A stretch of DNA of 64,000 bases from Hemileia vastatrix (GCA_030280995.1 JASXTE010000001.1:26508106-26572105); one strand, 5' to 3'; counted from the stretch's first letter, positions 1 through 15,516 are shown. Notes: generated from the letters alone by a model not told the origin. Numbers and translations are program-made.

Positions 1-1623
1 AAGATAATTTTTTATGCCTTCATGCTCCTTGTTGAGTGAGATTGTAAGAAATAATAATAAATAAATAAAAAAGATAATTTTTTGATGAACATTTGCACAA
101 TTGATGATTGGAGCGAAAACGACAAATTAATGCAAAAAAATTGCATTATTGGGCTAAATTGATGGACGATTGTACATACATGCTCTAACAATGAATATCA
201 TCTTTTGATCACTTCTAAAAACTAAGTCTCACATTTCTGCGCCAATAATTTCATCACATTTCGACATCTTTAGGCAATATTTGTGCCCCAATCCCAAACA
301 CCTTAAAAAATTATCCTTACACATGGAGATCAATTGAATTTCTCTCGAAACTGTAGAGAATGATGCCTTGCAACACCAGGGAAAGGTCTCTGTTACACTC
401 GGTGATATATACTGAAGGAAGTCGAGCTAAGTATGTATGTACATATCGTTAAACATTTATATATTAGTACAGTGTCGCCACGAATTTTGGCTGTACTGAA
501 CTAATATTTGCATATTTAACAAACGATTGTACATAAATGCTCTAACAGAATCAAGTTAAATTTAGTGCTACAACAACAAGTTCGTAGTACTAGTCACTTG
601 TCCAGCAGCCCTTCCAATTACTTATCTGCGCTAGTAGACGATCATTATGCCTATCCCATCACCAAAGTTTCATGATTCAGAAAGATGCATCTGATGGATT
701 CAGATAAAATGAGCAACAAATCGGTTGTGTCCAAGTCAATAAGAAAGCTACAAGCGTTGCGAACACAGATCTTTGAAGGAGATGCACAATGAAAAATTTG
801 GTGCAGAAATTTTTGTAAACAGGAGTGAATTCCTATACTCGAAAAGAATGAGAAAGCGACTAATTTTAGGTATTGAAATGGGGGTGCGATTTGAGCATCA
901 TCAATTTTGATTGCTTTTATCATAGAAAGGAGATTTTTTGGGACATATACTTAGTCATTTGACTTGGTGGAATAATGAGAAAATGTTAGATCGAAAAAGA
1001 GCTACTGGTTATTTTTCTTTTTATCCTCATATTTTTTTCTATGTATCATACTTTTCCCAGGCAGAAATTTTATGTCAAAAATTAAAGGAATAACTTGAGA
1101 ACCACGATCAAGTGAAGGATGTCAGATACTTTCTTTTGGTCACTGCAAAGGCTAAGCCTACTATCATCTCAGTCACACGTAATGTCATGCCCATATAAAA
1201 TTGAAAACACAGGTATTTATATATATTCACGGAGCTGATCTTATGTCTTTGATGTTCACTTCTTCCACCTGTGTCTCGATTTCTGCGGATAATGACGATA
1301 AGGTGGTCAGTGAGCTTCCTATTCCAGCCTATTCTAGGTAAAGGCATGTGGTTTTCGTCCTACATTGAGTCAATCAAGATAAATAGTATGATGGTTTAAG
1401 TAGAAAGGCTTTCTTCAGGACTTGAAATGCATATACGACGTTTTATGGATAACGTCGCTGTACCATCGGCAGAGGCTTCCCTGCAAAAAATTATCATCGT
1501 AGGTCAGACATCAATATTGGTTCATAATCCGTCAACTGACAAATTTATCTGCTTCCTTTACCTTGTTCAAGCTCTTTACAAAAAACAAGATAAGATAGGA
1601 AATTAGAAGAAAAGTTTAAGGAG
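1..1623. other. Upstream region with no assignable gene
   Basis: No reading frame here has recognisable motifs or a convincing splice structure. Short open frames occur on both strands (for example 651-923 and 1108-1347, minus) but look like chance frames. The region contains promoter and 5' sequence of the dehydrogenase gene that starts near 1624. A plus-strand stretch near 1445-1480 reads like a short protein segment but could not be linked to anything. Confidence 0.5.
166..547 (+). repeat. Dispersed 25-bp direct repeat pair
   Basis: Bases 166-190 and 523-547 are the same 25-bp sequence with one mismatch (ACATACATGC versus ACATAAATGC in the middle). The copies are about 330 bp apart. They could be the flanks of a short duplicated segment or regulatory repeats; nothing else supports either reading. 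Confidence 0.5.
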
Positions 1624-4143
<2,520 letters not shown>

Positions 4144-4832
4144 ACCATGATGATGCGATTGATTTTTGTGAAGAAAAAGAGAAAAAAGATGTGGATGTAT
4201 TGGTCAAGAAGACGTTGTAATAAACATGATTTATTGTAAAGCGTTTCGTAATGATAGAATTGACGTAAAAGTGACAAGCTTGACCTAGATCAAAATAAAG
4301 TCGCTTTGCTTTTGCTTTTGTTTTTTTTAAAAAAAAATGAAAAAATGAAGATGAAGATAAAATTAAATAAATTACTTCATGATTGAATAATCATCATCAT
4401 CATGAATTAATCAATACATGATAACCAATTTATAACCCTATTTAACTAATATCTACTCATTAAATTCATATATTTTATAACTCATACCCAAACATGTCGT
4501 CAAAAATATACATACATACATACACCACAAGAAATTTGACAATGTTTTATGCTATATGATACCCCAACTTTTCATATGTTGGTTAATATTTTGGTCATTT
4601 TTCAACTTTTTTTTTTGGTGAAAAATGATGGAAATTGCAACCAACAGGTGAAATGTTCAAGTGACATGTAATATAAACCATCTTCACATTTCCTGTGGTG
4701 ATATACATAACAGTTCCTGGAAATATATTCTTGACACCCCCTACTAATTTTTATGATCCCTCACAAAAACAACCACATGGATCAAAATCAGATTTCAGAA
4801 GTGTAACATGACTGAATTGTATGTATTATGTA
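4144..4832. other. 3' flank of HADH, no gene
   Basis: AT-rich spacer between the dehydrogenase stop codon and the first Tc1 element. It holds a likely polyadenylation signal and short ATACATAC and ATCATC runs. No coding frame was recognised. Confidence 0.6.
4294..4299 (+). terminator. Candidate polyadenylation signal of HADH
   Basis: AATAAA lies 150 nt after the stop codon on the gene's strand. It is the first perfect hexamer in the 3' flank. Fungal 3' ends often use weaker signals, so this is a candidate only. Confidence 0.4.
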
Positions 4833-6414
4833 CCAGAAGGTGATCGTCACTTTTATGCATTAAGCCCTTTGCCCACCAAACTTTTGAATATGATTCTTGC
4901 CACCAATATCACCTTTACGCCACTCTGTCCATATTGTTTTTTTACATTTTCCTCTTGAAACATCACAATGTATTTTAAGATTAATTTTTATGTCATTTTC
5001 ATAAAGTTATGTGCAACTGATTTTCCATGATGATTTTTCATGATTTTGACAGACAATGCCTCATGCTAAAACAGCCAGGAAGGAGCTAACGACTGATGAA
5101 AGGCTACAGATTGTGGGCTTATCAAAGGGGGGACACAGTTCAACTTTTATTTCCAAAACATTAGGAGTACCCCGAACAACAGTGGCATCATTACTCACAA
5201 GGTATCGCGTCAGAGGGACAGTTCTGTCAGCCAAGCAAAGTGGCCGCCCTTGTAAAATAAGCCCTCGCGAGATGAGAAGACTAGGGCACACTGTTGGCTC
5301 AAACTGTAAAGGCAAACTTGATGAATTTAGAAACAGTCTTGCAACTAGTGTTTTTCTTAATAGTGTCCGAAAGTGTATTCATGAACTTGGTTTCAAAAAT
5401 CTAAAAGCCATTAAAAAACCTTTCGTTAGAAAAACTCACAAGGCACAACGGCTTGAATTTGTTTGAAAATATGCTAATTGGACAGTAAGAGACTGGTCAA
5501 GAGTAATTTGGTCTGATAAATTATCTTTTGAAATAGGATGGACGCCAAGAGTACTGGTTTGGCGAAAGGCTTAAGACAAATTTTCTGAAGATTTTCTTCA
5601 ACCAACTTTTAAAAGTGGACGCACTTCAACTATGGTATGGGGTGCATTTTTTAGGAAAACTAAACTCCCTCTTGTATTTCTCCCTCCGAATCAACGAAAA
5701 GCTGACAACTTTATTCATAACGTATATGAAACAACTCTTTTACCTTTTCTCACCAAAAAAGACCAAAAATCAAAACTTATTTTGATGGAAGATAATGATC
5801 CTGTTCATAAAGCATTAATATCCAAGCAATTCCGAGAAAATCACAATATAGAGAAGATAGATGACTGTCCACCACAGTCACCTGATTTAAATCCTATCGA
5901 AAATGTCTGGCATGAGCTTTAATGCAGGATTCATCGCCATCATAACCCAAAGTCAATAGCACAAATGCACGAGGCCCTACAAAAGACTTGTAAATATTTC
6001 TTATCTTCTAGGCTTGAAAAGCTTGTCAAGTCAATGCCATCTCGAATGAAAGCTGTGATAGAATCTAGAGGTGGTTCTACTTGCTGGTAACCCATGGTGG
6101 TGGAGTTGGGTCAGTAATTTTTTCTTTTTAATAATTTTTTCTCAATTTTTTTTTTCAAAACATTTATCTAACATGTCTGGGCTATCTAATGAAGCAAATC
6201 TCATATTTTTTAGATATTTCCTGGCTGATTTCAAAAATGACCTCTCAGAAAATTCAAAAACATTCAAAAACTATAGCTTTTTTCTTATTTTTGTTTTTAT
6301 ATTCTTGCTCTTGAGATCCTATTCAGTCAGTATGCATGTCTTGTTATTGATCGTATGAGTAGTATTGATGCAATTTCAAAAAAACGAGTGACGATCACTT
6401 TCTGGAGGTGACTG
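4833..6414 (+). mobile_element. Tc1/mariner DNA transposon, about 1.58 kb
   Basis: The right end reads, outward, CAGTCACCTCCAGAAAGTG followed by ATCGTCAC; the left end carries CAGAAGGTGATCGTCAC in the opposite orientation. This gives inverted repeats in which the left copy seems to have lost about eight terminal bases. Both ends are flanked by TA (4831-4832 and 6415-6416), the target dinucleotide of this superfamily. A single transposase frame lies between. The element is non-autonomous now because the frame carries three stops. Confidence 0.85.
5056..6090 (+). pseudogene. Tc1-like transposase with three nonsense codons
   Basis: A 344-codon frame, the normal size for Tc1 transposases, broken only by stops at 5464 (TGA), 5572 (TAA) and 5920 (TAA); no frameshift is needed. 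The N-terminal paired-like helix-turn-helix region is visible (residues about 10-65, with KGGHSSTFISKTLGVPRTTV). The catalytic acidic residues are at 5515 (in IWSDKL), 5791 (in LMEDNDPVH) and 5899 (in SPDLNPIENVW). I count 35 residues between the second Asp and the Glu. The frame ends in RGGSTCW. The first stop fits a CpG change from CGA (Arg). Recently inactivated but not active as it stands. Confidence 0.9.
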
Positions 6415-6612
6415 TACATAAATACAGATTTAGACAAGATTAAGAAAAAGACACAAATCATTAAAAAAATTTTTTTTTGTTCATTTAAAATTTTGCTTTG
6501 GTTATTGTTTTTAATACATCCACAACTCATAGATACAAAAAATGGTACAAGTATCACAAAAAAAACTGTGTAGATTACATAAAATGATATTGTCCCCTAA
6601 AAAAAACTACAT

Positions 6613-7702
6613 TCACCAGCAAGTAGGGCCCTCCAAAGACATTTGACAACAGCCTGCATCCTCTGAGACATTGATGAGAATATAATTTTTTAAGATTTCC
6701 TTCAGAATTACAATCCAAATCTGATTGTAATGCAATCACCCTTTCATCCTTTGTTTTTGAATTGTAAAAACTGAGATGGACATTGCTCTTCATAATCTTC
6801 CAAACATAAGTTTTTTTCTCTTTTTTTTCTATAGGATTGAGATCTGGTAACTGAACTGACCACTCAATTTTTTCAATTGAATGTGGTCTTGAAAAGCTTG
6901 AACTTGCTTGGAGGTATGGATTGGTACATTATACTTTATCAAGAAAAGATTTGAGTTTAGGTTATTGGAATTCAGGAAGGGGAGTAAGCAGCTTTTGTGT
7001 ATGTGCTCAATCATTATCTTGGATGTTTGATGTTTGGCAAGAAGTATAACAAAGGGGACTTTGATGGTGTTGACAACCCCCCCCCCCTCTCCTCACACAC
7101 ACACACTATAACTGACAATTGTCCACTCTGGGAAGTAGCTTGAAGGCACCCAGGAAAGTATGTTTCATTTTTTTTCTTGCCAAACCATTTTTTGGAAGAA
7201 AATTACATTCCTATTTCAAAAAGTCGACTCAATAGTCCATATGATCTCCTTTCAATGTTCAGTGGTCCAGTGAAGATACTTGCAATTAAGATCTAGTTGG
7301 TGCTGGTGATGAACTTCTATACCAATAAATAGTGTCTTAGATGCTGTCTGTTTCCACAAGCCCATCTCATGGGGATGCTTTCAAATTGTCTGAGGTGAGA
7401 ATATCCTTGTCAAGAAGTCACAAATATCCATATTTTAGCATCCCTATAAAACCTGAAGACACCAGCCAGCTCATACAACTCATAGGTAGTCATCTTGTAA
7501 AGTTTTCCAACTTGAGGGGCTGTTTGAGTCTGTGTTGTGTCCCAGTCTAAAAATCAATGAACAATGGAGAGGATGGTTTTTTGAGAAAGCTTGAGTTTGT
7601 GTACTATTTGGGATGAGTTTCAACCTCCAAACCACATCCCAGAAGCCGAGGATTTATAATCAGTTGAATAATGGCGAATTCTGGCTCTGGAGGAAGACAT
7701 GA
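6613..7702 (-). pseudogene. Second Tc1-like transposase fossil, minus strand
   Basis: Read on the minus strand from 7702 it begins with a degraded N-terminal part (NSSQIVHKLKLSQKTILSI, then MTTYEL). It continues through YNVPIHTSKQVQAF at about 6900, which corresponds to the QDNAPIHTSK region, and a decayed LPDLNPIE block. It ends at 6613 with LEGPTCW and a stop, matching the RGGSTCW end of the neighbouring Tc1 at 5056. Several stops and at least two frameshifts are present. It is more decayed than, and distinct from, the neighbouring copy. A TGTACAGTG-like terminus near 8057-8065 may be its right end; the left end was not located. Confidence 0.75.
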
Positions 7703-8717
7703 TTGAAATACAAGGAAATAATAATCATATGAAAAAATAAGTTTTCCAGTGAGTATTTATGGACAAAAGGAATAGAGAAGATATTGAGAAAAGTTACCAA
7801 TGAATAGTAATTTTTGGTGCTACTGAGTTAGTGAGGGTTGTGTTGGTATTACCCAGGTAGTGAAGGGGGAGAGTAGCATTTTCCAAGCTGGTGAAAAGAA
7901 TGAGGAGAAAGTAGGAATAAGTGAGAAGGGGAGTCCCTGAGACAAAATATTAAAGTTTAGGGAGTGAAAAGAATATATCTATGGCTGCAGTACATATATA
8001 TGAATGTGAATATTGTTGAGACATAATATAGACTTAGGATCTAAGTAATAAACTAAATAACACTGTACATAAATATAGCAGAGAACCTAATAATAAGCAG
8101 AGTTTTTTCTTTCTAATTACCACCATCTCACTTCATGTTATGGGCTTGACCCTCTAAAATTTTTTTACCTTTATCCAAATTTCTTAGTTCAAAATTACAA
8201 AACAGATTCCTTCTCTTAAACACTGTGTGCTTCCATGTTTCTGTCCCTCTCTTGAAACTGTGTTCCCTGCCTTTAGATCAGTCCTGATGTTTTATATTTT
8301 TGACCTCTTACTTAATTTTTTTTCCTCTTTCACTTTCCTTTTTTTCTTTTTCTTTTTCTTTTTCTTTTTCTTTTTCTTTTTCTTTTTCTTTTCTCTCTTC
8401 TTTCTTATCTTTTTCTTTTCTCTTTCTTATTTTTCTGCTTACTTTTATATAGAAACTTGTCTCAGAGATTAGGTCATTTTCCTCAAAATAATTTGAAGTC
8501 TTCCTGGTAGTGTTAGATACAACACTGTCCCAAAATCTGATTTTTGGGTACCATATATATAATTTTTTATCTTCTTCTTTCCCTTTTCTCTCCACCTAAA
8601 AAATAAAATAAAATAAAAATAAAACATTTCCTATTTTAGATACACACCCAGTTATAAAGCCATTAGTGAGGACTAGAGATAGAGCTAGGAAGTGCACACA
8701 ATACACTCCTGGAACTG
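7703..8717. other. Spacer with simple repeats, no gene
   Basis: Purine-rich sequence (7790-7960), a CACTGTACATAAATA motif near 8060 that resembles a Tc1 terminus, and a C/T-rich tract. Nothing protein-coding was recognised. Confidence 0.5.
8339..8392 (+). repeat. (TTTTTC)n hexanucleotide microsatellite
   Basis: About nine tandem TTTTTC units, followed by a less regular T/C tract to about 8450. Frames of Phe or Lys-Glu repeats across it are artefacts of the repeat. Confidence 0.95.
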
Positions 8718-9868
8718 GTGCTTCACATACCCCACTGTCATGTTCATGATTCAGAACAACAACAGGATACAGCTCCACTCCCTCAAAAACAAAATTTTTC
8801 CACACCTTTGAACACTGAGACAACTAAAAACAGTGTTGATGAAGATGAAGAGCTCCTGTATGAAAATGAGCTGTCACAAGTCCTTGAAGAGGTTTGGGAC
8901 TTTCAATTATTTTTTTTAAAAGTTTCAAAATCAAAATCAATGATTGACATTGTACCAGAATTTTTTTTGGAAAATGGTGATAATTTCCAGATGTGGCATA
9001 GGAAACTAAAACAACTATTTGAAAGGGTCATAAATGAACCAAACTATCTGGGAGTATGACCAACATGTGGTAGCTTCCATTTCTATAAAGACCATTTTGT
9101 GAGAGAAATGCTCCTCAGAACCATAGAGGATGGTCTGAAAGAGAATTTACAGGCTGGGGGTTTTCCATTAAACAATGAAATATTTCAATATCTTCTTTCT
9201 CAGTTCAACCAAGGGAATTTCTCTTGTTACTTTACTTTATGCATGAGGCTGTTTAAATGAAGTGGGAGAATTTCAACAGTCCAATGGAGTTTACTTCATC
9301 ATTAAATATGAAGTGGCTTGAATTATGAACTTCCAGATTGATTCTGACTGCTGATAACTTACTGAGACTGAAAGTGAAGTGTGGGGAAATTAAAAATTGT
9401 AAGTTACATGAAGATTTTATGCTTGAAATAAATCAAAACTATTGTTCTCAAAAAGCTATACCTACTTCAAGAGAAATATCTTGCATGATAGTTGATGGTG
9501 AACAGCAACTAAATGATTTTGAGAGAACTCTAGCTTCTCTGATCTCTGTTAACTCATCTAATCTTATTCATTATTCTTCTGATTTTTTCTCTCCTGTTGA
9601 TATAACTGATGAATCAACTGCTGATACTAAAAGATGGGTGCCAGCCTGCTACAAATGTAGATGTACACAAAATTTGGCAACACAGTGTCACAGCCCTGAT
9701 TTTCAGACAAATACCTCACCGGTACCTTTCTTACCTGTTAGATACCCATTTCAACTCCACACCCACCTGCTCCTGTACATTCTATTTCACAAAATCAGCC
9801 TTAAAAAAATCCTGACATCTATTTCCCAAATTATGACAAAGAAAATAAAGTTTGGAAGTCAGTGCAAG
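8718..9868 (+). pseudogene. Copia gag remnant
   Basis: It opens with a 113-codon frame (8718-9059) containing FLENGDNFQMWHRKLKQLF, the usual gag stretch around a conserved Trp. It then continues in other frames. The piece 9338-9868 carries a zinc-knuckle-like CYKCRCTQNLATQC at about 9647; the normal GH pair of the knuckle is replaced by QN, so zinc binding is probably lost. Multiple stops lie between 9060 and 9337. Confidence 0.75.
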
Positions 9869-11230
9869 TAAGACTAATGGAATTAGGTGACACTGAAGAA
9901 CAAAATGAGATACAGATTAATTTTTTACGGATCTTCAACTCATTACATCAGCCAATTCTGGATAGTGAGGCCACTCATAATATCTGAGGTTATTTGGAAT
10001 GTTTTGAAACATTAGTATATCTCTCTCATCTTATTCCATTGATGGGAGTAATCTGAGAGTAAAAAATATTTATTATTATGAAAAATAAAATAGCACACTT
10101 ATCTCTCAAGCTGCACTTAATCTTGACAAGTGTAAGTTATCATTCAATAAACATGAAACTTTGATAAAATATGATGATGATGTGAGCTTGTTCTTAGCCA
10201 ACTTTTATGAATGATTCTGGGTACTATCATGGTCATTTCCATGTTCTTTTCTACATACTGTGTTAGACTCAAATACTTGTCAACCTTTTGAAATTAATAA
10301 ATGTATTTTGTTCCCCCCTAAAATAAATTTTGCATCCCATACTCCTAGTATTTCCTTAGGATCAAATATAATAAAGTTAGACTATCTCACAGAGGATTCC
10401 CTAAGATATTGGAATTGAAAACTTGGTCATTGAAGTCTACAATCAATTCATAAGATTTTTAAAAGTACTTCTGCTATGGGAATCCCTGATGGGTTACCAC
10501 CAGGTAATATTGACTGTAAAGAGTGTAAACTAGAAAACTATAAAAGCCAAGATACTTTAGGCCCTTTGGGCTGTGTTCACCATGAAGTTGAAACACTTAC
10601 TTTTGACACCATGGGGCTTTTTGAGGTTGAAGCAAAATATGAAGAATTCTACTTTCTCACTATGCTAGACATTGGATCTAGCTATGGAAATGTTTCAGTC
10701 CTCATACATAAACTCCATACTGGAAAGACTGTAAGGGAATATATACAATGGACAGAGCAATCTAGTGGTCATAAAGTGAAAACATTGAAATCAGACAATG
10801 GTGGGAAATTTTTCAGCTATGAAATGTCTGAATTCATGAATACAATGGGCATCATACATAAAAAATTACTACAATACATTTAAAATCAAAATGGTGACAT
10901 TAAATTATTTAACAGAAATATTTACAAAATGGGAAGAATTCTCCTGCTTGATAGTGGTCTTCAAAAATTCTTCTGGGGCTATGCCTTCCGATGGGTGGTT
11001 TATGTGCACAATTTTCTCCCTAAAAGTTGTTCATAAAAAATCACCCCTTACCAAAAATTACTAGGTCCAGGGCCAAATATTGAGAACCTTAGAATATTTG
11101 GCTCTACAGCTTATGTGCATATACTGAAGGAACTTAGAGAAAAAATATTTATCCCAGAGGTAGGAAACGCAAAGCTATAGGCTACTTGGAATCCAGAAAA
11201 GGCTGTCTCTTTGTTGATGAAAAATATAAA
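9869..11230 (+). pseudogene. Copia protease and integrase remnant
   Basis: At about 9950-9985 the segment PILDSEATHNI matches the copia protease site ILDSGATHHM, with Gly changed to Glu. A degraded gag-pre-integrase zinc region follows (LGHWSLQSIHK, then CKEC at about 10514). The 135-codon open piece 10476-10883 has the integrase core FDTMG (first Asp) and KSDNGGKF (second Asp). The Glu-bearing segment, normally QQNGVAER, reads NQNGDIKLFNR after a stop. The downstream part to 11230 still shows FFWGYAF, HNFLPKS and FGSTAYVH. Inactive. Confidence 0.75.
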
Positions 11231-11462
11231 AAATATTACTCTTCTTCTTGATAAATTTTTTTCAAATCAAAAACTGTACATGATTCAGTCAGTAATAAAA
11301 ATTGAAGAGGTAGGAATGAAAACAAGAAGATTTCAATTGAATACATCACCAATATCCTCAGCCTAGGTGATTTCTCTGGTGAAATGCTACTTCTAGAAAA
11401 AAAAATAGTAATTAAAATTGAATCAAAATGTAGAAGTATTACTGATGGATCTCTGGAAAAAT

Positions 11463-12937
11463 TTAAACATATGCTGAAATAAACCAATAAAGATGAATGG
11501 TTAATGGCTTTTCAGAATGAAACACAAATGATACATTATATGGGAATTTGGATTGAAGCGCATCCTCCACCAGGAATACTGGTGAAAGATGGGGAGTGGG
11601 TGTTTTCAGAGAAGAGAAACCAACATGAGGGAGTGATAAAGAGGAAGGCAAGATATGTAGCAAGTGGTTTTACTCAGGTATAAGATATTTATTACTCTAA
11701 AACGCTTGCACAAAGGGCAACGTTCACCTCACTTAGAATTATTTTGACTCTGGAAGCTACATACATTTGGCCTGTTCATAGTTTTGATGTTGTGGCTACT
11801 TACCTCATTTCCCCACTTGTGGAACAAACTTGGATTAAATAACAAGAAGTTTTTGGGAGGTAAAATGGAAAAATAATGTTACTTCATGAAGCTCTATATG
11901 GGACACAACAGGCCACTTGCTTCTGGTGGATGCATCTGGAATCAAAAAATGAATATATGGGATGTACAACAAGAACTCATAAAAGACCCCTATATATAAT
12001 AAAATATACAATCAATCTTGGAGTGCTGTGGATCCACATTGATGATGGAGTCATAACAGCATCATTTTTACCACTATTAAGGATATTTGAAAGACAACTG
12101 AGTGAGCTTGTGGAAATCAAATGGAGTAATAACACAGATGGAATAGCTGGCAATAAGATGTTTAAAGATAAAACAGGTTTCTACTTATCCCAACCAGCAC
12201 TTATTGAGAAGATATATAATAGAACTAAATTTGACTGTATTAAGAGTAAAGCATTGAAACTATTCAAAGACTGAAATATGAAGAGTGGAACTGAAGACAA
12301 GATTATACTTCTATAATATCTGAGTATCATGGGCCCACTGAATTACTTAGATATTGCTACACAGCCAGACATATCCTTTGAAGTAAAATATCTGTATAGG
12401 TTTTCAAATAACCCAGGTGTCACACACTGGGAAGCACTTAATCATCTTTTAAAATATGTCATTACAACAAAATCATTAGTTTTTGAATATATCCAGCTAA
12501 TGAAAAAGTTTTGGAGGCCAATACAGATGCTATCTAGGGAGGATAATTTTAAGATCAAAAAGTGGTAGTCTGATATTACTCCATGGGGTAAAAATCAACT
12601 GGTCTTTGAAAAGACAGAAAATAGTGGCTCTATGTACCTGTGAGGCTGAATACACTTCACTGTGCACAACAGCCAAATTTTCCATGTAAATTCAAAACAT
12701 ACTCAATAAAATTCTAAAAGAAAAAATGGAAGTAAAAATATTCTGTGACAATTAAACATCAATAAAACTTACTAAAGAACAACCTTCTAAAAAAAGAATT
12801 TTTCATATAGAGCAAGACCTACACTATGTTAACTCTTTATTATTTAACAACAAAATGGATATAGTTTGGGTAAGTCAAAAATACCAGAAAAACGTATACT
12901 GACAAAGAATTTGAGACCGAATTTAATGGAGAATTGA
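11463..12937 (+). pseudogene. Copia reverse transcriptase and RNase H remnant
   Basis: The reverse transcriptase begins near DEWLMAFQNETQMI and passes through VHSFDVVATYLISPL at about 11776. It reaches LWIHIDDGVI at about 12025, where the YVDD box has become HIDD. The tail has GPLNYLDIATQPDISF (12330) and an RNase H stretch IVALCTCEAEYTSL (12613) followed by KEQPSKKRIFHIEQDLHY and a stop at 12935. Frames change several times. It closes the copia relic; no LTR was recognised after it. Confidence 0.8.
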
Positions 12938-13605
12938 AGAAATGATGATAAAGGAATCTTAAGGCAGGATGGATGGAAGAATGTAGTTGAGGGATGCGGT
13001 GTTGAGAAATAATAGGGGATTTCAAACATTAGAATATACACCATTCAAGCACATCCCAAAAAAGGTATCAAGTTAGTCATTTTAATTCAAAGTACAACAG
13101 TCAAGAAGGAGTATAATTCAATAGCATGTTTGTCCCTTAACACACCATATTTTGGGTACATTTAAGGATTTCAAGCATTTCTTCCACTTAACTTGATTAT
13201 TCAGCATTAGGCACACACATGCTCATACCTTAAAATTTTTCTTCACTTAACCATTAGAAGCTTATTTTTACACACAAAGTACCTTGTGTATCAATTATTA
13301 AGGCCCCCTAACATCATACTCTAACACTTAATTTCTCCCATTGCTCATTACCACCACACTTATTTTTCCCCTCAAACACTATCATGAGTCCTTCACTTCA
13401 TCAATATCTTCAAGAAACCACCTATTCTCTGTCCCTTAATCTTATGGTTGAGTCTTATACATATTCTTATGTTGAATTAGATTTATTTTATATGAGCCAC
13501 CTTATGGAGAGCCCCTACCTTACTTCCCAAACACTTTTAATTCAACATAGAACACAATATCCACTACAAAAACATCTTGAAATTCCTGAACCTAGCTTTT
13601 GAAAA
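12938..13605. other. Spacer between copia and Harbinger relics
   Basis: No clear gene. The frame 13384-13602 may be a leader or first part of the Harbinger protein, because its last residues run up to the recognisable region, but it has no motif of its own. Terminal inverted repeats of the Harbinger element were not found. Confidence 0.4.
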
Positions 13606-14620
13606 ATGTTCCACACTACACATAAAGGCTTCAAATGCCTAAATAATCTGATCCATGATAATTCAATATTACTTAACAACTCTTATTTCCCACAGTGGGA
13701 TCCAGAAATAAAATTTTCTGTTGTACTATTGCAATTTAGCCCAAATGTGAATGGTGCTGAAATAACATGTCTCAAAAAACTCTTCAGTACAAGTCATAGA
13801 ACTGTTAATATTCAAACTAAGAAAAAAATCAAAGCCATTTGGTTGCTTTAATTACAATTCCTGAAATGGCCTACTAAGGAGTTTACACTTGAAAATTTTC
13901 AGGTGATGCAAAACAAAGTATTCCCTGGTTTTATTGGCTTTGTTGATGAAAAATCCATCTCTTTGAGCCAAAAGCATGCAATGGATGGAAATAATTACTT
14001 TGATATTTAAAAAAGGCCAGTGCTTACCTATATCTTACATGCTTTGAAATCTATTACTAATCCTATCTTACTTTTTCTATGTTTAGGTATTATATGGCTC
14101 TCCAATTGTTTTGAAATATAAATATGAAGCTGATTGCTTTTCATGCTGGCTTTCCTGGTGCTTGCCATGACTCTTCACTTTTTCAACAAATGAAGATTTC
14201 TCAACAGCCAGAGAATTACTTTGATGAAAATCAATATCTTCTTTCTAAATTTTCTTACAATATGGTACATATGTAACTCCAGCATTTCATAAGGCTGGTG
14301 ATGAAAATCCTGAAAATTCCAAGTTCAACACTCATCTTGCAAAGTGTTGAGTAAGGATTGAGCATGCAATTGTAGTTTTGAAATTTTGATTTCTTTCACT
14401 AATGTATATGAGAAGTCCTTTATATAATTAGAAAGAAATGAAAGCTACTATTGATTTGATCATTTCATTCTTGATACTACATAATCTCCTTGGACATTTA
14501 AAAAATGAATGGATCAATCTTTATGAAGATGAAATTCCTGAACCACCTCCTGCTATTGAATCATCCTTAGTTCTTCATCTCAACCTGGTGGAATTTATAC
14601 TAAAATTATTCCTATTACTC
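13606..14620 (+). pseudogene. PIF/Harbinger (DDE_Tnp_4 type) transposase remnant
   Basis: The N-terminal half shows HKGFKCLNNLIHDN and LQFSPNVNGAEI. After a stop it continues with LKWPTKEFTLENFQVMQ and GFIGFVDEKSISLSQKH, whose Asp at 13945 is the first catalytic residue. AFPGACHDSSLFQQMKIS gives the second Asp at 14169. After a frameshift, VRIEHAIVVLK gives the Glu at 14360. The end is IISFLILHNLLGHLKNEW. Four or more stops and two frameshifts make it dead. The 5' LTR of element A begins at 14648, just past the end of this frame, so A probably landed in or beside this older transposon. Confidence 0.85.
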
Positions 14621-14647
14621 TTTCTTATTTTTTTGACACAGCTTGAT

Positions 14648-15514
14648 TTCCAGCCAGTAACTTATTTAAACATAGTAAAACTGGTTTGATTAAATTTAAT
14701 ACTCAATTACTTATTTAATTAATTACTTAAATATTATAAATTTAATATTTAAAAGTCTTCAAGTAGTATAAAATGTAACTATTGTTAATAACTACCTTAC
14801 AAATTATTTTTTATTCTTTAAGTTGTTTATTTTATTTACACAAAAATTTTTCTTTTGATTAAAATTTTATTTCATTTTATAAAATTAATTGAATTAATAA
14901 ATAAAAAAGCTATGGCAAAGTTGTGAATATAAGTCCATATAATTACTAGGACTCAGACCTTGCTTGAAGCTGGCTAGAGGGGGCCAGGGAGAGCAAGGAA
15001 AGATCCTTTAGTATTTCCTTAAAACTTTAAGGAAGAATATTTTATTTAAATTTGAATTTTATCAAAAAAATTTAAACTGTTTCATTTAAATAAATTCTAT
15101 TTATTCTATTAAAATTACACTTAATCATTTAATTTATCTTCTCACCTCATCTTATAGTACTTTTATATTAAATTTTATATTATTTATTAATGATTTTGTT
15201 GACTTCAACAAAATTCACATTTTATTACTTTTTCCTATAATGGGGGTTTCCTTTTGTTGTTTTAAATCATCACTTTTTTATCATTAAATATATATATTCA
15301 TTTCTTATCATCGAAATAAAACTAAATAAAAACTCTTTATTTATTTAATTAATAACTGATTGGACATTATACTGCTCAATGTGAAATGAATAATTAAGAC
15401 TTTATTTAAATTAAAACATTATAGCCATTAAATTTTTCCAGCTCTACTCAATTATTATATTATTATCTTCAAAAACATTTTGAAAACCATCCCTATTTAC
15501 CATACAAGCCAACA
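14648..15514 (+). repeat. 5' LTR of element A
   Basis: 867 bp, ending CCAACA. The expected TGTCAACC start has decayed to TTCCAGCC, judged by alignment with the 3' copy. The TATAAAAGG box of the 3' LTR reads TATAATGGG here (about 15234). Confidence 0.9.
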
Positions 15515-15516
15515 AT

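Larger units (their letters stand above)
8718..12937 (+). mobile_element. Decayed Ty1/copia retrotransposon
   Basis: Pieces of gag, protease, integrase, reverse transcriptase and RNase H occur in copia order (integrase before reverse transcriptase) on the plus strand, in several frames with many stops. I could not find a pair of flanking LTRs by eye, so the outer limits are only those of the recognisable coding sequence. Confidence 0.85.

Noticed and set aside
651..1347. Minus-strand ORFs upstream of the dehydrogenase
   Set aside because: Short, without motifs, and not supported by splice signals or a partner frame.
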